Shown here one piece after another: positions 37,403 through 45,389 of a stretch of DNA of 64,000 nt. Position numbers and translations under genes: made by a program. The notes under the pieces were generated by a model, which made no database searches, had not been told where the DNA came from, and was given only the letters and a program-made list of their open reading frames with translations. The stretch is from NCBI RefSeq assembly GCF_900105715.1, contig NZ_FNRY01000002.1, positions 124,001 through 188,000 on the forward strand, given 5' to 3'. Numbering within the stretch: the first letter of the stretch is position 1; the number at the start of each line of letters is the position of its first letter. The DNA comes from Paramicrobacterium humi. Lineage in GTDB: Bacteria > Actinomycetota > Actinomycetes > Actinomycetales > Microbacteriaceae.

Positions 37403-39922
37403 TCATTGTGTCGCAATTGCCAGAGCGTTCTTGAGCTCGTTCTCAAGTACGGGCGAGGCTCCCGGAACGTGCTGCAGAACTGCGTTAAGCGACATAGCGG
37501 CAGCTTCCGGGGCGTAGGGGTCTAGCGGAAGTCCGGGGAAGTAGCGCTGCAGCACGTCGGAGACAGCCTCCCAGGCCCCATCTCGCTTAGTCAGGTCTCG
37601 GATAGGTGAATCCATCGTCACTGCGGCGGTTGCCCCGTAGCCCGCGGAGACCGGATAGCGCCAGGAGTGCACTCCCTCCCCAACACAACGTTCGGCATCC
37701 TGCGGCTGGAAAGGCAACACGATGTCGGCCTCAACATCGTGCGGGATGGTGACATCGACGACAACTTCTCCTCCTTCGATCTTCCAAGAGACCTCGAAGC
37801 GCCCCCGAATTGTGTCATGCACAGTACGCACCCACGTCAGATCCCCTCCTGGCTGGGGAGCGATGCGGACTCGTTTGTACCCGGGTTCAATGCGTTCCAG
37901 TCCGCCTACGACCCGGTGCAGCCAGTCTGCGACAGCGCCGAGCGCGTAGTGGTTGAGTGAGGTCATGCCTGTGGCATTGACGGTTCCGTCTGGGAGCACG
38001 GAATCCCAGCGCTCCCAGATCGTCGTTGCACCCATGGTCACTGGGTAAAGGAAAGAGGGACATTCTTCCTCGAGGAGGAGACGGTAGGCGGTGTCGATGT
38101 GTCCGGTGCGGCTGAGCGCGTCTGTGACGAGGGGAGTGCCAGCGAAACCGGTAGAGATCCTATATCCGCGTTGGGCGACGATCTGGGCAAGCTGGTCGCC
38201 TGCTTTTTGCAGCTGATCAGCGTCGAGAATCTCGAAGGTAATGGCGAGGGCATATGCCGTCGCCGATTCGGAGACGAGGCGGCCTGATTCGGTGACATAT
38301 TCGCGTCGGAACGCGGCCCGAACGCGGTTAGCGAGGTCGAGGAACGCGCGTGCATCCTGTTTGTGACCGAGCAGTTCCGCCGTGGCGGACATCTCGCGAG
38401 TGGTTTTACAGAGGAAGGCGCTAGCGACCAGGTGACGATCGGTTTTCGCAGCAGCGGGGTTACTTGCCGGTGCATCTGGATCGAGCCAGTCGCCAAACTG
38501 GAATCCGGAGCTCCAGAGTCCGGACTCATCGAGTAGCGCGGCTACCTGGCGGATAAAGGCGGTCATTGACGCGTAGCAGTCGCGCAGAATTTCGAGGTCG
38601 CCGTATTCCTGGTAGAGGAGCCAGGGGAGGCTTACTGCGACGTCGCTCCACAGTGCAGTCGGAGAGGACGGTTGGGACAGGGCGTCCGGCACAACCCAGG
38701 GCACGAAGCCCTTCTCGGTCTGCTCTGCGGCGAGGTCTTGCAACCAGGAGCCGAGCATTTCTCGAACGTCGTAGAGGAAGGCGGCAGTTGGTGCGAATGC
38801 ATTTAGGTCGCCCGTCCAGCCGAGTCGCTCGTCGCGTTGGGGGCAATCGGTGGGCACCCCGACGAAGTTGTCTCGCATTGACCACACCACGTTCGAGTGC
38901 AGCTTCGTGACAAGAGGGTTGGACGTTTCGAACCAGCCGGTGCGCACCATGTCTGTGTGAACGACCACCGCGCGCACTGCATCAGGGGCGAGTTTGCCAG
39001 GCCATCCGTCAATTTGGGCGAAGCGAAAGCCGTGGAAGGTGAACCGGGGCTCCCAAGTTTCGATCGCGTCTCCGCGGAGCGTGTACCGGTCGGTTGCCTC
39101 CGCGGTGCGGTTTGTTTCGGGCTCTAATTCTCCGGCTGGAGTGAGGATCTCTGCGTGGCGAATTGTGATTTCGCGGCCGGCCTCGCCGGAGACGGTGATG
39201 TTCAGCCATCCGGAGATGTTCTGGCCGAAGTCCACGATGATCTTTCCCGAAGGGCTTGTGGTGATCGCCGCAGGGGCAAGTTCCTCGATCCGACGAATCG
39301 GGGGAGCGGTCCGTCTCTCCAGCGTCGTGAGATCCCAGTCGACGACTTGGGCATGGGACCATGCGCTGTCGTCGAAGCCTGGCTCGTTCCACCCCTCCGG
39401 CTCCAGCCGAGCATCGTAGGTCTCGCCGTCATACAGGCTATTCGCTTGTACCGCTCCTGTGCTGACCCGGAAGGAGTCGTCCGTACCGATCACTATCGTG
39501 TGATCGCTGTAATCTAGCTCCAGCTCAACGAACAGCGCTGGTTGGTCGGCGTAAAGGTGGCGTTGCCGTTCCCATCCGAGCCGACCAATCGCCCAGCCGT
39601 CGCCTACAATCGCGCCGACCGCATTTTGCCCCGGACGAACGTCGTCCGTTACATCGATTGTGGTGACGATCAACCGGTGCCGATACGAAGTCCAACCAGG
39701 CGTGAGCATCTCGCTTCCGACTCGCCTGCCGTTGAGGTACGGCTCGACGATGCCTAGTGCAGTTACGGATAGCGTGGCTCGCACAAGCCCTTCCCCGACC
39801 GTGAACTCGCGACGGAAGTAGGGAGCCGCATTGATTCGGCCAAACGGCGCGGCAACGAACGTGCTCGCGCTCCGCGTGGCGAACGTGGTGGACGCTGGCT
39901 CTGAGAGTGCAGGGTGGTTCAT
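37403..39922 (-). CDS. Alpha-L-rhamnosidase, glycoside hydrolase family 78
   Basis: 839 residues. GH78 enzymes release terminal L-rhamnose from plant glycosides and polysaccharides by inversion. An N-terminal beta-sandwich region (YFRREFTVGEGLVRATLSVTALGIVEPYLNGRRVG...LTPGWTSYRHR) is followed by the (alpha/alpha)6 catalytic domain with VPTDCPQRDERLGWTGD and the late GATTIWERWDSV block holding the catalytic Glu candidates, then a C-terminal beta domain (HYALGAVADWLHRVVGG...GYKRVRIAPQPGG). There is no signal peptide, so the enzyme acts inside the cell, implying substrate import. It overlaps the MFS gene by four bases (ATGA). G+C is lower than in the flanking housekeeping genes. Confidence 0.93.
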   Translation of the reverse strand: MNHPALSEPASTTFATRSASTFVAAPFGRINAAPYFRREFTVGEGLVRATLSVTALGIVEPYLNGRRVGSEMLTPGWTSYRHRLIVTTIDVTDDVRPGQNAVGAIVGDGWAIGRLGWERQRHLYADQPALFVELELDYSDHTIVIGTDDSFRVSTGAVQANSLYDGETYDARLEPEGWNEPGFDDSAWSHAQVVDWDLTTLERRTAPPIRRIEELAPAAITTSPSGKIIVDFGQNISGWLNITVSGEAGREITIRHAEILTPAGELEPETNRTAEATDRYTLRGDAIETWEPRFTFHGFRFAQIDGWPGKLAPDAVRAVVVHTDMVRTGWFETSNPLVTKLHSNVVWSMRDNFVGVPTDCPQRDERLGWTGDLNAFAPTAAFLYDVREMLGSWLQDLAAEQTEKGFVPWVVPDALSQPSSPTALWSDVAVSLPWLLYQEYGDLEILRDCYASMTAFIRQVAALLDESGLWSSGFQFGDWLDPDAPASNPAAAKTDRHLVASAFLCKTTREMSATAELLGHKQDARAFLDLANRVRAAFRREYVTESGRLVSESATAYALAITFEILDADQLQKAGDQLAQIVAQRGYRISTGFAGTPLVTDALSRTGHIDTAYRLLLEEECPSFLYPVTMGATTIWERWDSVLPDGTVNATGMTSLNHYALGAVADWLHRVVGGLERIEPGYKRVRIAPQPGGDLTWVRTVHDTIRGRFEVSWKIEGGEVVVDVTIPHDVEADIVLPFQPQDAERCVGEGVHSWRYPVSAGYGATAAVTMDSPIRDLTKRDGAWEAVSDVLQRYFPGLPLDPYAPEAAAMSLNAVLQHVPGASPVLENELKNALAIATQ

Positions 39923-41196
39923 AGGACGGACACCGTTTCGTCCTGTGTTTCACTGTTGAACTCGTTATGACCGTCACGGGTCCGAAATACCTTCCACGCG
40001 AGCCCGCAACCGACTGCGATAACGATGGCTAGGAAAAGGTAGAACAGGTTCGGGCTGAGTGCCACGAGAAGCGGAGTGACCGTAGCCAGCGCCGCGGCGA
40101 ACAGGCGTGCGATGGCGATAATGGTGCCCTGGGCGGTGGTGCGTAGCAGTGTGGGGAACTGCTCCTGGGTCCACACCTTCATGATTCCCTCAAAGGCGAA
40201 TGTGGTGCCGACAAGCCCGACGAGCCCCGCGACTATCGCTGTGGCAAGGCTGATGCCGAAGACGGCATACACGAGTTGGGAAACGACCCAGCAGATCGCC
40301 CCAACCGTGAAATAGGTGAACCGCTTAGAAGAGTCCGCAATTTTCATGAACCACAGGGCGCCAACGATGCCTAGCGGGATGAACGGCAGGCCAATCAGGG
40401 TCGCGGTCTGCAGATCAACTCCGCCGGCGTTCACCAGAAGATAGGAGCCGAACTGCCCGCCGGTGTTCGCGGCAAGATTTGTCAGCGCATAGAAACCGAG
40501 GAGTCCGAGGAATGGCGTGCGATACGAGACGCTCAGCAAGTCCTTGATGGAGGCTCGATCGGCGCGAACCGTGGCGACTCCTCGGCGACGCTCATTGCGT
40601 GCGGTCAACCACGTTGCAGATTCCGGGATGGTCAGTCGGCCAACCAGGACCAAGGCAGCCACGACGGTGATGTGTACGAACAGAATCTGCGCACCAAGCC
40701 GACCCATGCTCGCGACCCCCGCGCTGAGGAACGAGCAAACGATGATGCCGGATGCCCAAAGTAGATGTGAGAAGCCAATCAGCTTGCCGCGGTTTTCATC
40801 CGAGGCGGCCTCGGAGATCGTGGACAAGGACACGGGCAGATCAGCTCCGGTGGCAATACCGAGCACTACTGCCGAACTAATGATGACCGGGAATGATCCC
40901 GCTAGGGCCAACGCGATCGTGGAACCGATGATGAGCACCATCGTGATGGTGAAGATTGGGCGTCGCCCGAACCGATCGCCAAGACGTCCGCCGAATATCG
41001 CACCGAACGCGATGCCGAAAGTGAGACCACCCGAGGCAAGGCCGATCTCGCCTGGAGTAAGCCCGATCGCCGACTGATAGAGAACCATTGCTGTTCCGAA
41101 ACTCACGATGGCTGCCGCGTCAATGTAGGAGGCCATCCCTGACACAATCGCCGTCCACCAAGGACGGGTCTGGCGATCGGATGTGGACTGAGGCAC
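39919..41196 (-). CDS. MFS transporter, sugar-porter-like, likely rhamnoside importer
   Basis: 425 residues from the GTG at 41196, chosen because AAGGAG lies 6 nt upstream; an ATG at 41301 would add 35 residues without a ribosome binding site and would overlap the operator. Twelve hydrophobic segments; GGRLGDRFGRRPIF between helices 2 and 3 is the MFS signature, and the ESATWL segment resembles the sugar-porter PESPRWL motif. Coupled by ATGA to the rhamnosidase gene, so it likely imports the glycoside that enzyme cleaves. Transcribed away from the MarR gene across a shared operator region. Confidence 0.88.
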   Translation of the reverse strand: MPQSTSDRQTRPWWTAIVSGMASYIDAAAIVSFGTAMVLYQSAIGLTPGEIGLASGGLTFGIAFGAIFGGRLGDRFGRRPIFTITMVLIIGSTIALALAGSFPVIISSAVVLGIATGADLPVSLSTISEAASDENRGKLIGFSHLLWASGIIVCSFLSAGVASMGRLGAQILFVHITVVAALVLVGRLTIPESATWLTARNERRRGVATVRADRASIKDLLSVSYRTPFLGLLGFYALTNLAANTGGQFGSYLLVNAGGVDLQTATLIGLPFIPLGIVGALWFMKIADSSKRFTYFTVGAICWVVSQLVYAVFGISLATAIVAGLVGLVGTTFAFEGIMKVWTQEQFPTLLRTTAQGTIIAIARLFAAALATVTPLLVALSPNLFYLFLAIVIAVGCGLAWKVFRTRDGHNEFNSETQDETVSVL

Positions 41197-41268
41197 GAGC
41201 TTCTCCTTTGAAGGTTTGGATAGGGAGCCGCCACTCAATTGAAACGAATCACCGGAAGCGACTCCGCC

Positions 41269-41297
41269 ACTGTACACCTTGATTGTCGTCACGACAA
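41269..41297 (-). promoter_or_regulatory. Promoter of the MFS-rhamnosidase operon
   Basis: On the minus strand TTGTCG (41297-41292) and TACAGT (41274-41269) are separated by 17 bp, a good -35/-10 pair. The -35 lies inside the palindromic operator, so a bound repressor would block RNA polymerase. Confidence 0.6.
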
Positions 41298-41299
41298 TC
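41281..41299. promoter_or_regulatory. Perfect 19-bp palindromic operator, probable MarR site
   Basis: GATTGTCGTCACGACAATC: two perfect 9-bp arms around a central C. It lies between the divergent marR-like gene (ATG 41336) and MFS gene (GTG 41196). Size and position match MarR-family operators, so the neighbouring regulator probably binds here and controls both directions. Confidence 0.8.
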
Positions 41300-41300
41300 A

Positions 41301-41335
41301 TTACTGTGATCCAAGATTGCGTGCATACTGGGTAG
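41301..41335 (+). promoter_or_regulatory. Promoter of the marR-like gene (leaderless)
   Basis: TTACTG (41301-41306) and CATACT (41324-41329) are 17 bp apart, with the ATG 7 nt after the -10 box, so the mRNA should start at or beside the start codon. The -35 abuts the operator, consistent with autoregulation. Confidence 0.55.
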
Positions 41336-41920
41336 ATGGCAAGGAGACCTCAAGCCAGCGTTGATCTGCGGGACGTGGAGCTTGCTTCGGCCCCTCTCCT
41401 GCGGGGTCGCGGCGCTGACTTCTCGGTCGCACTACAGGCCCTTGTCACTTCGATGAACTCCACAGCAGTGAGGGAAGCGATTCTCGTTCAGAGCGGTTTT
41501 CCCTTGCCTGGGGATATGCCGGCCTTCTTGCTACTCAACCAGTTGATCTACCGTACCGTCGCCCGACCAACCGACATGGCAGACGCTATCGGCACGGGTC
41601 GTTCGAACGTGAGCAAGATCGTTCGGCGACTTGAAGTAGCGGGGTTGGTAGGGCGGATGCCGGATCCGGAGGACGGTCGGCAGAGCATCGTGGGGCTCAC
41701 AGCAGCCGGGCGGGAAGTTGCCGAGCGCATCGTCGCAGTCTCGAGTAGTGCGTATGATGTCATATTCGAAGACTGGGCCGACACTGACTTCGAACAGCTC
41801 GAGGCTCTCGTCGTTCGGCTTGTGGCGAACATCGACGACCGCCTTGACCACGCAATCGAACGAACTTCAGGTGTCCGACTCCCGAGGCCGGTGAGTGCCG
41901 ACTCCACCTCGGCGGTCTGA
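41336..41920 (+). CDS. MarR-family transcriptional regulator
   Basis: 194 residues, longer than the typical 140-160 because of an N-terminal extension of about 35 residues. The winged-helix region reads LNQLIYRTVARPTDMADAIGTGRSNVSKIVRRLEVAGLVGRMPDPEDGRQSIVGLTAAGREVAERI; the wing motif DPEDGRQ is classic for MarR. MarR proteins usually repress divergent genes and release DNA when a small phenolic or related ligand binds. Here the likely targets are the MFS-rhamnosidase operon and itself, through the palindrome at 41281-41299. Ligand unknown; the transported rhamnoside or its aglycone is a reasonable guess. Confidence 0.88.
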   Translation: MARRPQASVDLRDVELASAPLLRGRGADFSVALQALVTSMNSTAVREAILVQSGFPLPGDMPAFLLLNQLIYRTVARPTDMADAIGTGRSNVSKIVRRLEVAGLVGRMPDPEDGRQSIVGLTAAGREVAERIVAVSSSAYDVIFEDWADTDFEQLEALVVRLVANIDDRLDHAIERTSGVRLPRPVSADSTSAV

Positions 41921-42214
41921 CAACCCAGGAGCTAGTCCCGCGTCTAAGTAGCTTGAGGCCGCCATGTGGAACCTGATCAAGGCATGAAGGCTGCGGCCAC
42001 TCGTGGACAAGGCCGCCGAGAGTCGAGCCGCAGCCATCGGGAACCATGGAGCGATCGCGACATCCGTCCCGTCTTCGATTCGCACCGGTCCTCGACGGAA
42101 GCCCCGTCAGCGGGTCTTCGCCGGGAAATCCGGGTAGTACTCGTCTTGCGGAGGATCGCGCGGGCCTCGCAAGAATGCAGGTTCACTACGCCTCTCAACT
42201 CAGACGCCGTGTCT
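41921..42214. other. Spacer without recognisable gene
   Basis: 294 bp between the MarR gene and the next gene. Long frames cross it but give Arg/Ser-rich sequence without motifs or ribosome binding sites. Base composition rises towards the host level here, so the right edge of the accessory stretch probably falls within it. I looked for a copy of the tRNA-Gln 3' end and found none. Confidence 0.4.
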
Positions 42215-42562
42215 TCACGGCATCTGAGCGGATGGCAGGCACTCTCGCACGTCGACGCGAGCCCCCAGGCGCCGCGCGAGTTCGCCCCCGAGCGCGAGCG
42301 CCCGTGCGGCGTCGGCTACGCGAACCACCCAGACGCGCGTCACGGGTGCGGCAGCATCCGATTCAGCCGTCGTCTCGGTGCCGTCGGCCCCGATGATCCT
42401 CCCCCGGGAAGCGGGAGCGAGAACTTCGCTCCATTCGAGCTCCGAACGCATGGCGAGCTCGTCGTCGAAGCGGGCGAGGAACGCCGTGGCCTCCTCCATC
42501 CACTCGGGGGAGTGATCGCGAAGCTCCGGCCCTCGGCTATGCAACAGCAGCAGGTAACGCAT
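42215..42562 (-). CDS. YCII-related (DGPF-like) domain protein
   Basis: 115 residues from the ATG at 42562, chosen for the strong GGAGG 9 nt upstream. The start MRYLLLLHS, a helix-rich middle (PEWMEEATAFLARFDDELAMRSELEWSEVLAP) and a late RVWVVRVADAARALALGGELARRLGARVDVREC resemble small YCII/DGPF ferredoxin-like-fold proteins. Those are often encoded near ECF sigma factors, though none is seen here. Function unknown. Transcribed alone on the minus strand. Confidence 0.6.
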   Translation of the reverse strand: MRYLLLLHSRGPELRDHSPEWMEEATAFLARFDDELAMRSELEWSEVLAPASRGRIIGADGTETTAESDAAAPVTRVWVVRVADAARALALGGELARRLGARVDVRECLPSAQMP

Positions 42563-42693
42563 CGTTCGCCCTCCTCCCGGCACCGCAAGCGCTGGCCTCG
42601 CGGATTTCTCTCATCGTGGCACCGACGCGAAATGGTGTCGAGAGGCAGACAACGGGCGCCTCCCGGTTAAGGGGCTGACGCATTGCGTGATTC

Positions 42694-43413
42694 GTGGATC
42701 TCCAGCAGTATCGAGGCATGTTCTTCGATGGGCGCCCTCCCGCAGACTTCCCGGCACCGCCGACTCCCGACGAAGTAGCTGGGCAGTTCAGCGGACCACT
42801 GCTGACACTCGCACCGCAGGCCGCCGTCGAGGAGACCGACATCGCCACGGAAACCGAGAAACACAACGACGTCCTCGTCATGGAGGCGGCGCTGATCTCC
42901 TACCAGTACTGGCGGAATCCGGACGACAGATCCGATCCTGCCAATCTCGCCGAGATCGACGACCAGCTCCGCGCCGAACTCGACAGAGAACCGCCGTGGT
43001 CGATGCCCGAGTGGCTGGTCGCGGCGAGGGAGCGCAGGCGCTATCCCGTGATCTGGCAGGCGGTTCGCACGACGCACATGCTCGACGACGCGGCGGCGCA
43101 TCACCATTCGCCGGAGCAAATTCTCGCCGAGCACGTCGACTACATAGTGATGAACATCTTCCGCGGAGAGCGCATGAGAGGACCGATCCCCGGCGAGCTC
43201 ATCGACCCGGCGAACGTCGCGCACATTCGGCGCGGCGTCCCCGTCGTCGTCGACGGCCAGCCGCTCGATGGCTTCGCGCTCGACACCGACCCGCACGTCT
43301 ACGGGCTCGGGGCTCGCGTCGGCGAGAGCGTGCTCACCACGGCGATCTCACGCGACTACCTCGATGAGCTCGATCTCTCGTTCGTCACGCGGACCCCCTC
43401 TCAGCAGGCATAA
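42694..43413 (+). CDS. Hypothetical protein, unknown function
   Basis: 239 residues from a GTG; an ATG at 42718 is an alternative start, and neither has a good ribosome binding site. I do not recognise a family. The protein is acidic, soluble-looking and free of membrane segments. Notable pieces are RTTHMLDDAAAHHHSPEQILAEHVDYIVMN, with a His cluster, and a C-terminal DGFALDTDPHVYGLGARVGESVLTTAISRDYLDELDLSFVTR. Codon use matches the housekeeping genes. It ends 8 bp before the convergent metallo-beta-lactamase-fold gene. Confidence 0.65.
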   Translation: MDLQQYRGMFFDGRPPADFPAPPTPDEVAGQFSGPLLTLAPQAAVEETDIATETEKHNDVLVMEAALISYQYWRNPDDRSDPANLAEIDDQLRAELDREPPWSMPEWLVAARERRRYPVIWQAVRTTHMLDDAAAHHHSPEQILAEHVDYIVMNIFRGERMRGPIPGELIDPANVAHIRRGVPVVVDGQPLDGFALDTDPHVYGLGARVGESVLTTAISRDYLDELDLSFVTRTPSQQA

Positions 43414-43420
43414 CCGCGCT

Positions 43421-44059
43421 CTACACTTCGATCGATTCGCCCGGTTCCAGCGGAATGTGCTCGCCACCGCCCTGCTCGACGACGGACGCGATCCGATCGT
43501 TCGAGAGGTTCTTCCCGATCCGCGAGAGCACCATCTCGTGTGTGGGGAAGCTGCGCTTGGGCGCCACCTCCGCGACGAAGTCCATGACCTCGCTGATCTT
43601 CAGCCATGGCGCGCCGGCCGGAACCGCCATGACGTCGACGTCGACGCCATCCGGCACGTAGAAGGAGTCGCCGCCGTAGTAGACGACGCCGTTGATCAGC
43701 ACGCCGACGTTGTCGACGACCGGGATCGACGGGTGGATCACGGCATGCTTCCCGCCGAAGAAGCGAAGCGTGAACGGTTCGACCGTGAACTCGTCGCCCG
43801 CCTCGACGACGGTGATCTCGTAGTCGGAGGCGGCCTTCGCAACGCCTGCCGGCGCGAAGATGCGCACGTCGGGGTTCGAAGCGAGAATGCGATCCAGCTG
43901 CTCCGGCGTCCAGTGGTCGGCGTGCTCGTGCGTGATGACGACGGCCACCGTTCCGACGGTGTCGGTCAGCGGGGTCGTGTAGGCGCCAGGATCCACGTAG
44001 AGCCGTGCGGATGCTTCATCCACCGTGAAGGCGGCGTGCTCGAGCTTCGTGAGTTTCAT
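43421..44059 (-). CDS. Metallo-beta-lactamase-fold hydrolase
   Basis: 212 residues from the ATG at 44059; longer frames lack homology. The metal-binding motif HEHADH is at 44-49 (HxHxDH), with a further His in GGKHAVIHP, Asp in YYGGDSFYVPDG and a late His in RSFPTHEMVLS, as in UPF0173/UlaG-like metal-dependent hydrolases. Such enzymes are cytoplasmic and hydrolyse phosphoester, lactone or related bonds; the substrate cannot be read from sequence. Divergent from the diacylglycerol-kinase-like gene, 66 bp apart. Confidence 0.85.
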   Translation of the reverse strand: MKLTKLEHAAFTVDEASARLYVDPGAYTTPLTDTVGTVAVVITHEHADHWTPEQLDRILASNPDVRIFAPAGVAKAASDYEITVVEAGDEFTVEPFTLRFFGGKHAVIHPSIPVVDNVGVLINGVVYYGGDSFYVPDGVDVDVMAVPAGAPWLKISEVMDFVAEVAPKRSFPTHEMVLSRIGKNLSNDRIASVVEQGGGEHIPLEPGESIEV

Positions 44060-44125
44060 AGGGCAAGTCTTCACTCCGGACCCGGACGGTGCAAGCGGGT
44101 GGCGCTGCGCTGACATAATCGGCGT

Positions 44126-45028
44126 GTGACCCGAGATCGCCTCCGGATCGCCGTGGCGATCAACCCCGCAGCCTCCTTCGGCGCCCACGCTCACGTCGGC
44201 CGGGAATTCGCCGCCGCGCTCGCCGACGCAGGCGTCGATGTGACGGTTCTGCTCGAGAAGGATGCCGCGACGCTGCGCACCGCCATCGAGGCGGCAGTCC
44301 GCGAGGCGCCCGACGCCCTCGTCGCGGTCGGGGGAGACGGGCTCGTGCACCTCGCGGTCGGTGCGCTCGCCGGAACCGACGTCCCACTGGGCATCGTCCC
44401 GACAGGGACGGGAAACGACCTCGCTCGGGGACTCAGGCTTCCGCTCGGCGATCACGCCGCCGCGGCCGAGCGAGTCCTCGCCGCGCTCGAGCGTAAGCCG
44501 ACCCGCATCGACATCGGCATCGTGCGCTCGCATGGGGCCGAGCGGCGATTCGCCGGTGTGCTCTCGGTCGGCTTCGACGCGCGCGTGAACGAGCGTGCGA
44601 ACCGCTGGCGGTGGCCACGCGGACGAGTGCGCTACATCCTCGCGCTCGTCCGCGAGCTCGCGGGTCTGCGGCCGCACCGGTTCCGGCTCACTCTCGACGG
44701 GGCAGCGGGGGAGCGCGACGCGATCATGCTCTCCGTCGCCAACAACGGCTATATGGGCGGCGGCATGGCGATCGCGCCGCATGCCCTGCTGCACGACGGC
44801 TTGCTCGACGTCGTGACCGTCGCACCGCTCACGCGACTGCGACTGCTCCGGCTGTTCCCGCGCGTGTTCACGGGAACGCACCTCGCCCTGCAGGAGGTGA
44901 CGGTCGAGCGCGCTCGCCGAGTTCACATCGAGGCGGACGATGTCGTCGCGTACGCCGACGGCGAGCGAATCGGTGTCGCACCGCTGTCGGTCGAAGTGCT
45001 CGAAGGAGCGCTCGCGGTGCTGGTCTGA
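44126..45028 (+). CDS. Diacylglycerol kinase family lipid kinase
   Basis: 300 residues from a GTG. The catalytic domain carries GGDG at 69-72 and PTGTGND at 92-98, the two hallmarks of the DAGK/sphingosine-kinase fold, followed by the usual beta-rich second domain (NNGYMGGGMAIAPHALLHDGLLDVVTV and the ADGERIG C-terminal block). Expected to phosphorylate diacylglycerol or a related lipid at the membrane; several actinobacterial members have other lipid substrates. CATAAT 6 nt before the GTG suggests a leaderless mRNA. Confidence 0.9.
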   Translation: MTRDRLRIAVAINPAASFGAHAHVGREFAAALADAGVDVTVLLEKDAATLRTAIEAAVREAPDALVAVGGDGLVHLAVGALAGTDVPLGIVPTGTGNDLARGLRLPLGDHAAAAERVLAALERKPTRIDIGIVRSHGAERRFAGVLSVGFDARVNERANRWRWPRGRVRYILALVRELAGLRPHRFRLTLDGAAGERDAIMLSVANNGYMGGGMAIAPHALLHDGLLDVVTVAPLTRLRLLRLFPRVFTGTHLALQEVTVERARRVHIEADDVVAYADGERIGVAPLSVEVLEGALAVLV

Positions 45029-45068
45029 CGCGCATCTGTCGTGGCATCCGACCCGCTCGCTGACCGAT

Positions 45069-45097
45069 TTGTGAGGCCCTGAAATCTGTGTCATACT
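45069..45097 (+). promoter_or_regulatory. Promoter of tRNA-Glu
   Basis: TTGTGA (45069-45074) and CATACT (45092-45097) with an exact 17-bp spacer form one of the best sigma-70-type promoters in the window. Transcription would start near 45104, about 10 nt before the tRNA. Confidence 0.7.
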
Positions 45098-45113
45098 TCT
45101 AGACGTTGTTCAC

Positions 45114-45186
45114 GGCCCCATCGTTTAGCGGCCTAGGACGTCGCCCTCTCACGGCGGTAACGCGGGTTCAAATCCCGCTGGGGTCA
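45114..45186 (+). tRNA. tRNA-Glu (anticodon CTC)
   Basis: Acceptor GGCCCCA at 45114-45120 pairs with TGGGGTC at 45179-45185; discriminator A at 45186; CCA is not encoded. Anticodon CTC at 45148-45150 (reads GAG) in loop CTCTCAC between TCGCC and GGCGG. T-arm GGGTTCAAATCCC. Confidence 0.96.
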
Positions 45187-45195
45187 CAACACAGG

Positions 45196-45232
45196 AATAG
45201 CCTCCCGAAGCGCACTGCTTCGGGAGGCTATT
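45196..45232 (+). terminator. Terminator hairpin after tRNA-Glu
   Basis: A perfect 16-bp stem, 45196-45211 with 45217-45232 (arm AATAGCCTCCCGAAGC), closes a 5-nt loop 9 nt after the tRNA. Same design as the hairpin after tRNA-Lys. Confidence 0.8.
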
Positions 45233-45389
45233 CGCTTGTCGCGCGTCTCATCCCGATTCGGAAACGATTTCATGAGACACCATCACGAACCTCTGTGCAG
45301 GGTCTTCCGTGTGCTAGAAAAGTGAAATACAGCGGCGCGGCTGGGCTGGCCCCGTCGCGTCACCCCCACCAAGGAAAGGATGCACACGG

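Noticed and set aside
37210-37446. Small minus-strand frame downstream of the rhamnosidase gene
   Set aside because: No ribosome binding site, partly overlaps the rhamnosidase 3' end, and matches no family I know.
36474-42214. Integrative element with att sites at tRNA-Gln
   Set aside because: No integrase or transposase gene and no copy of the tRNA 3' end found by eye downstream; only composition and position suggest insertion.
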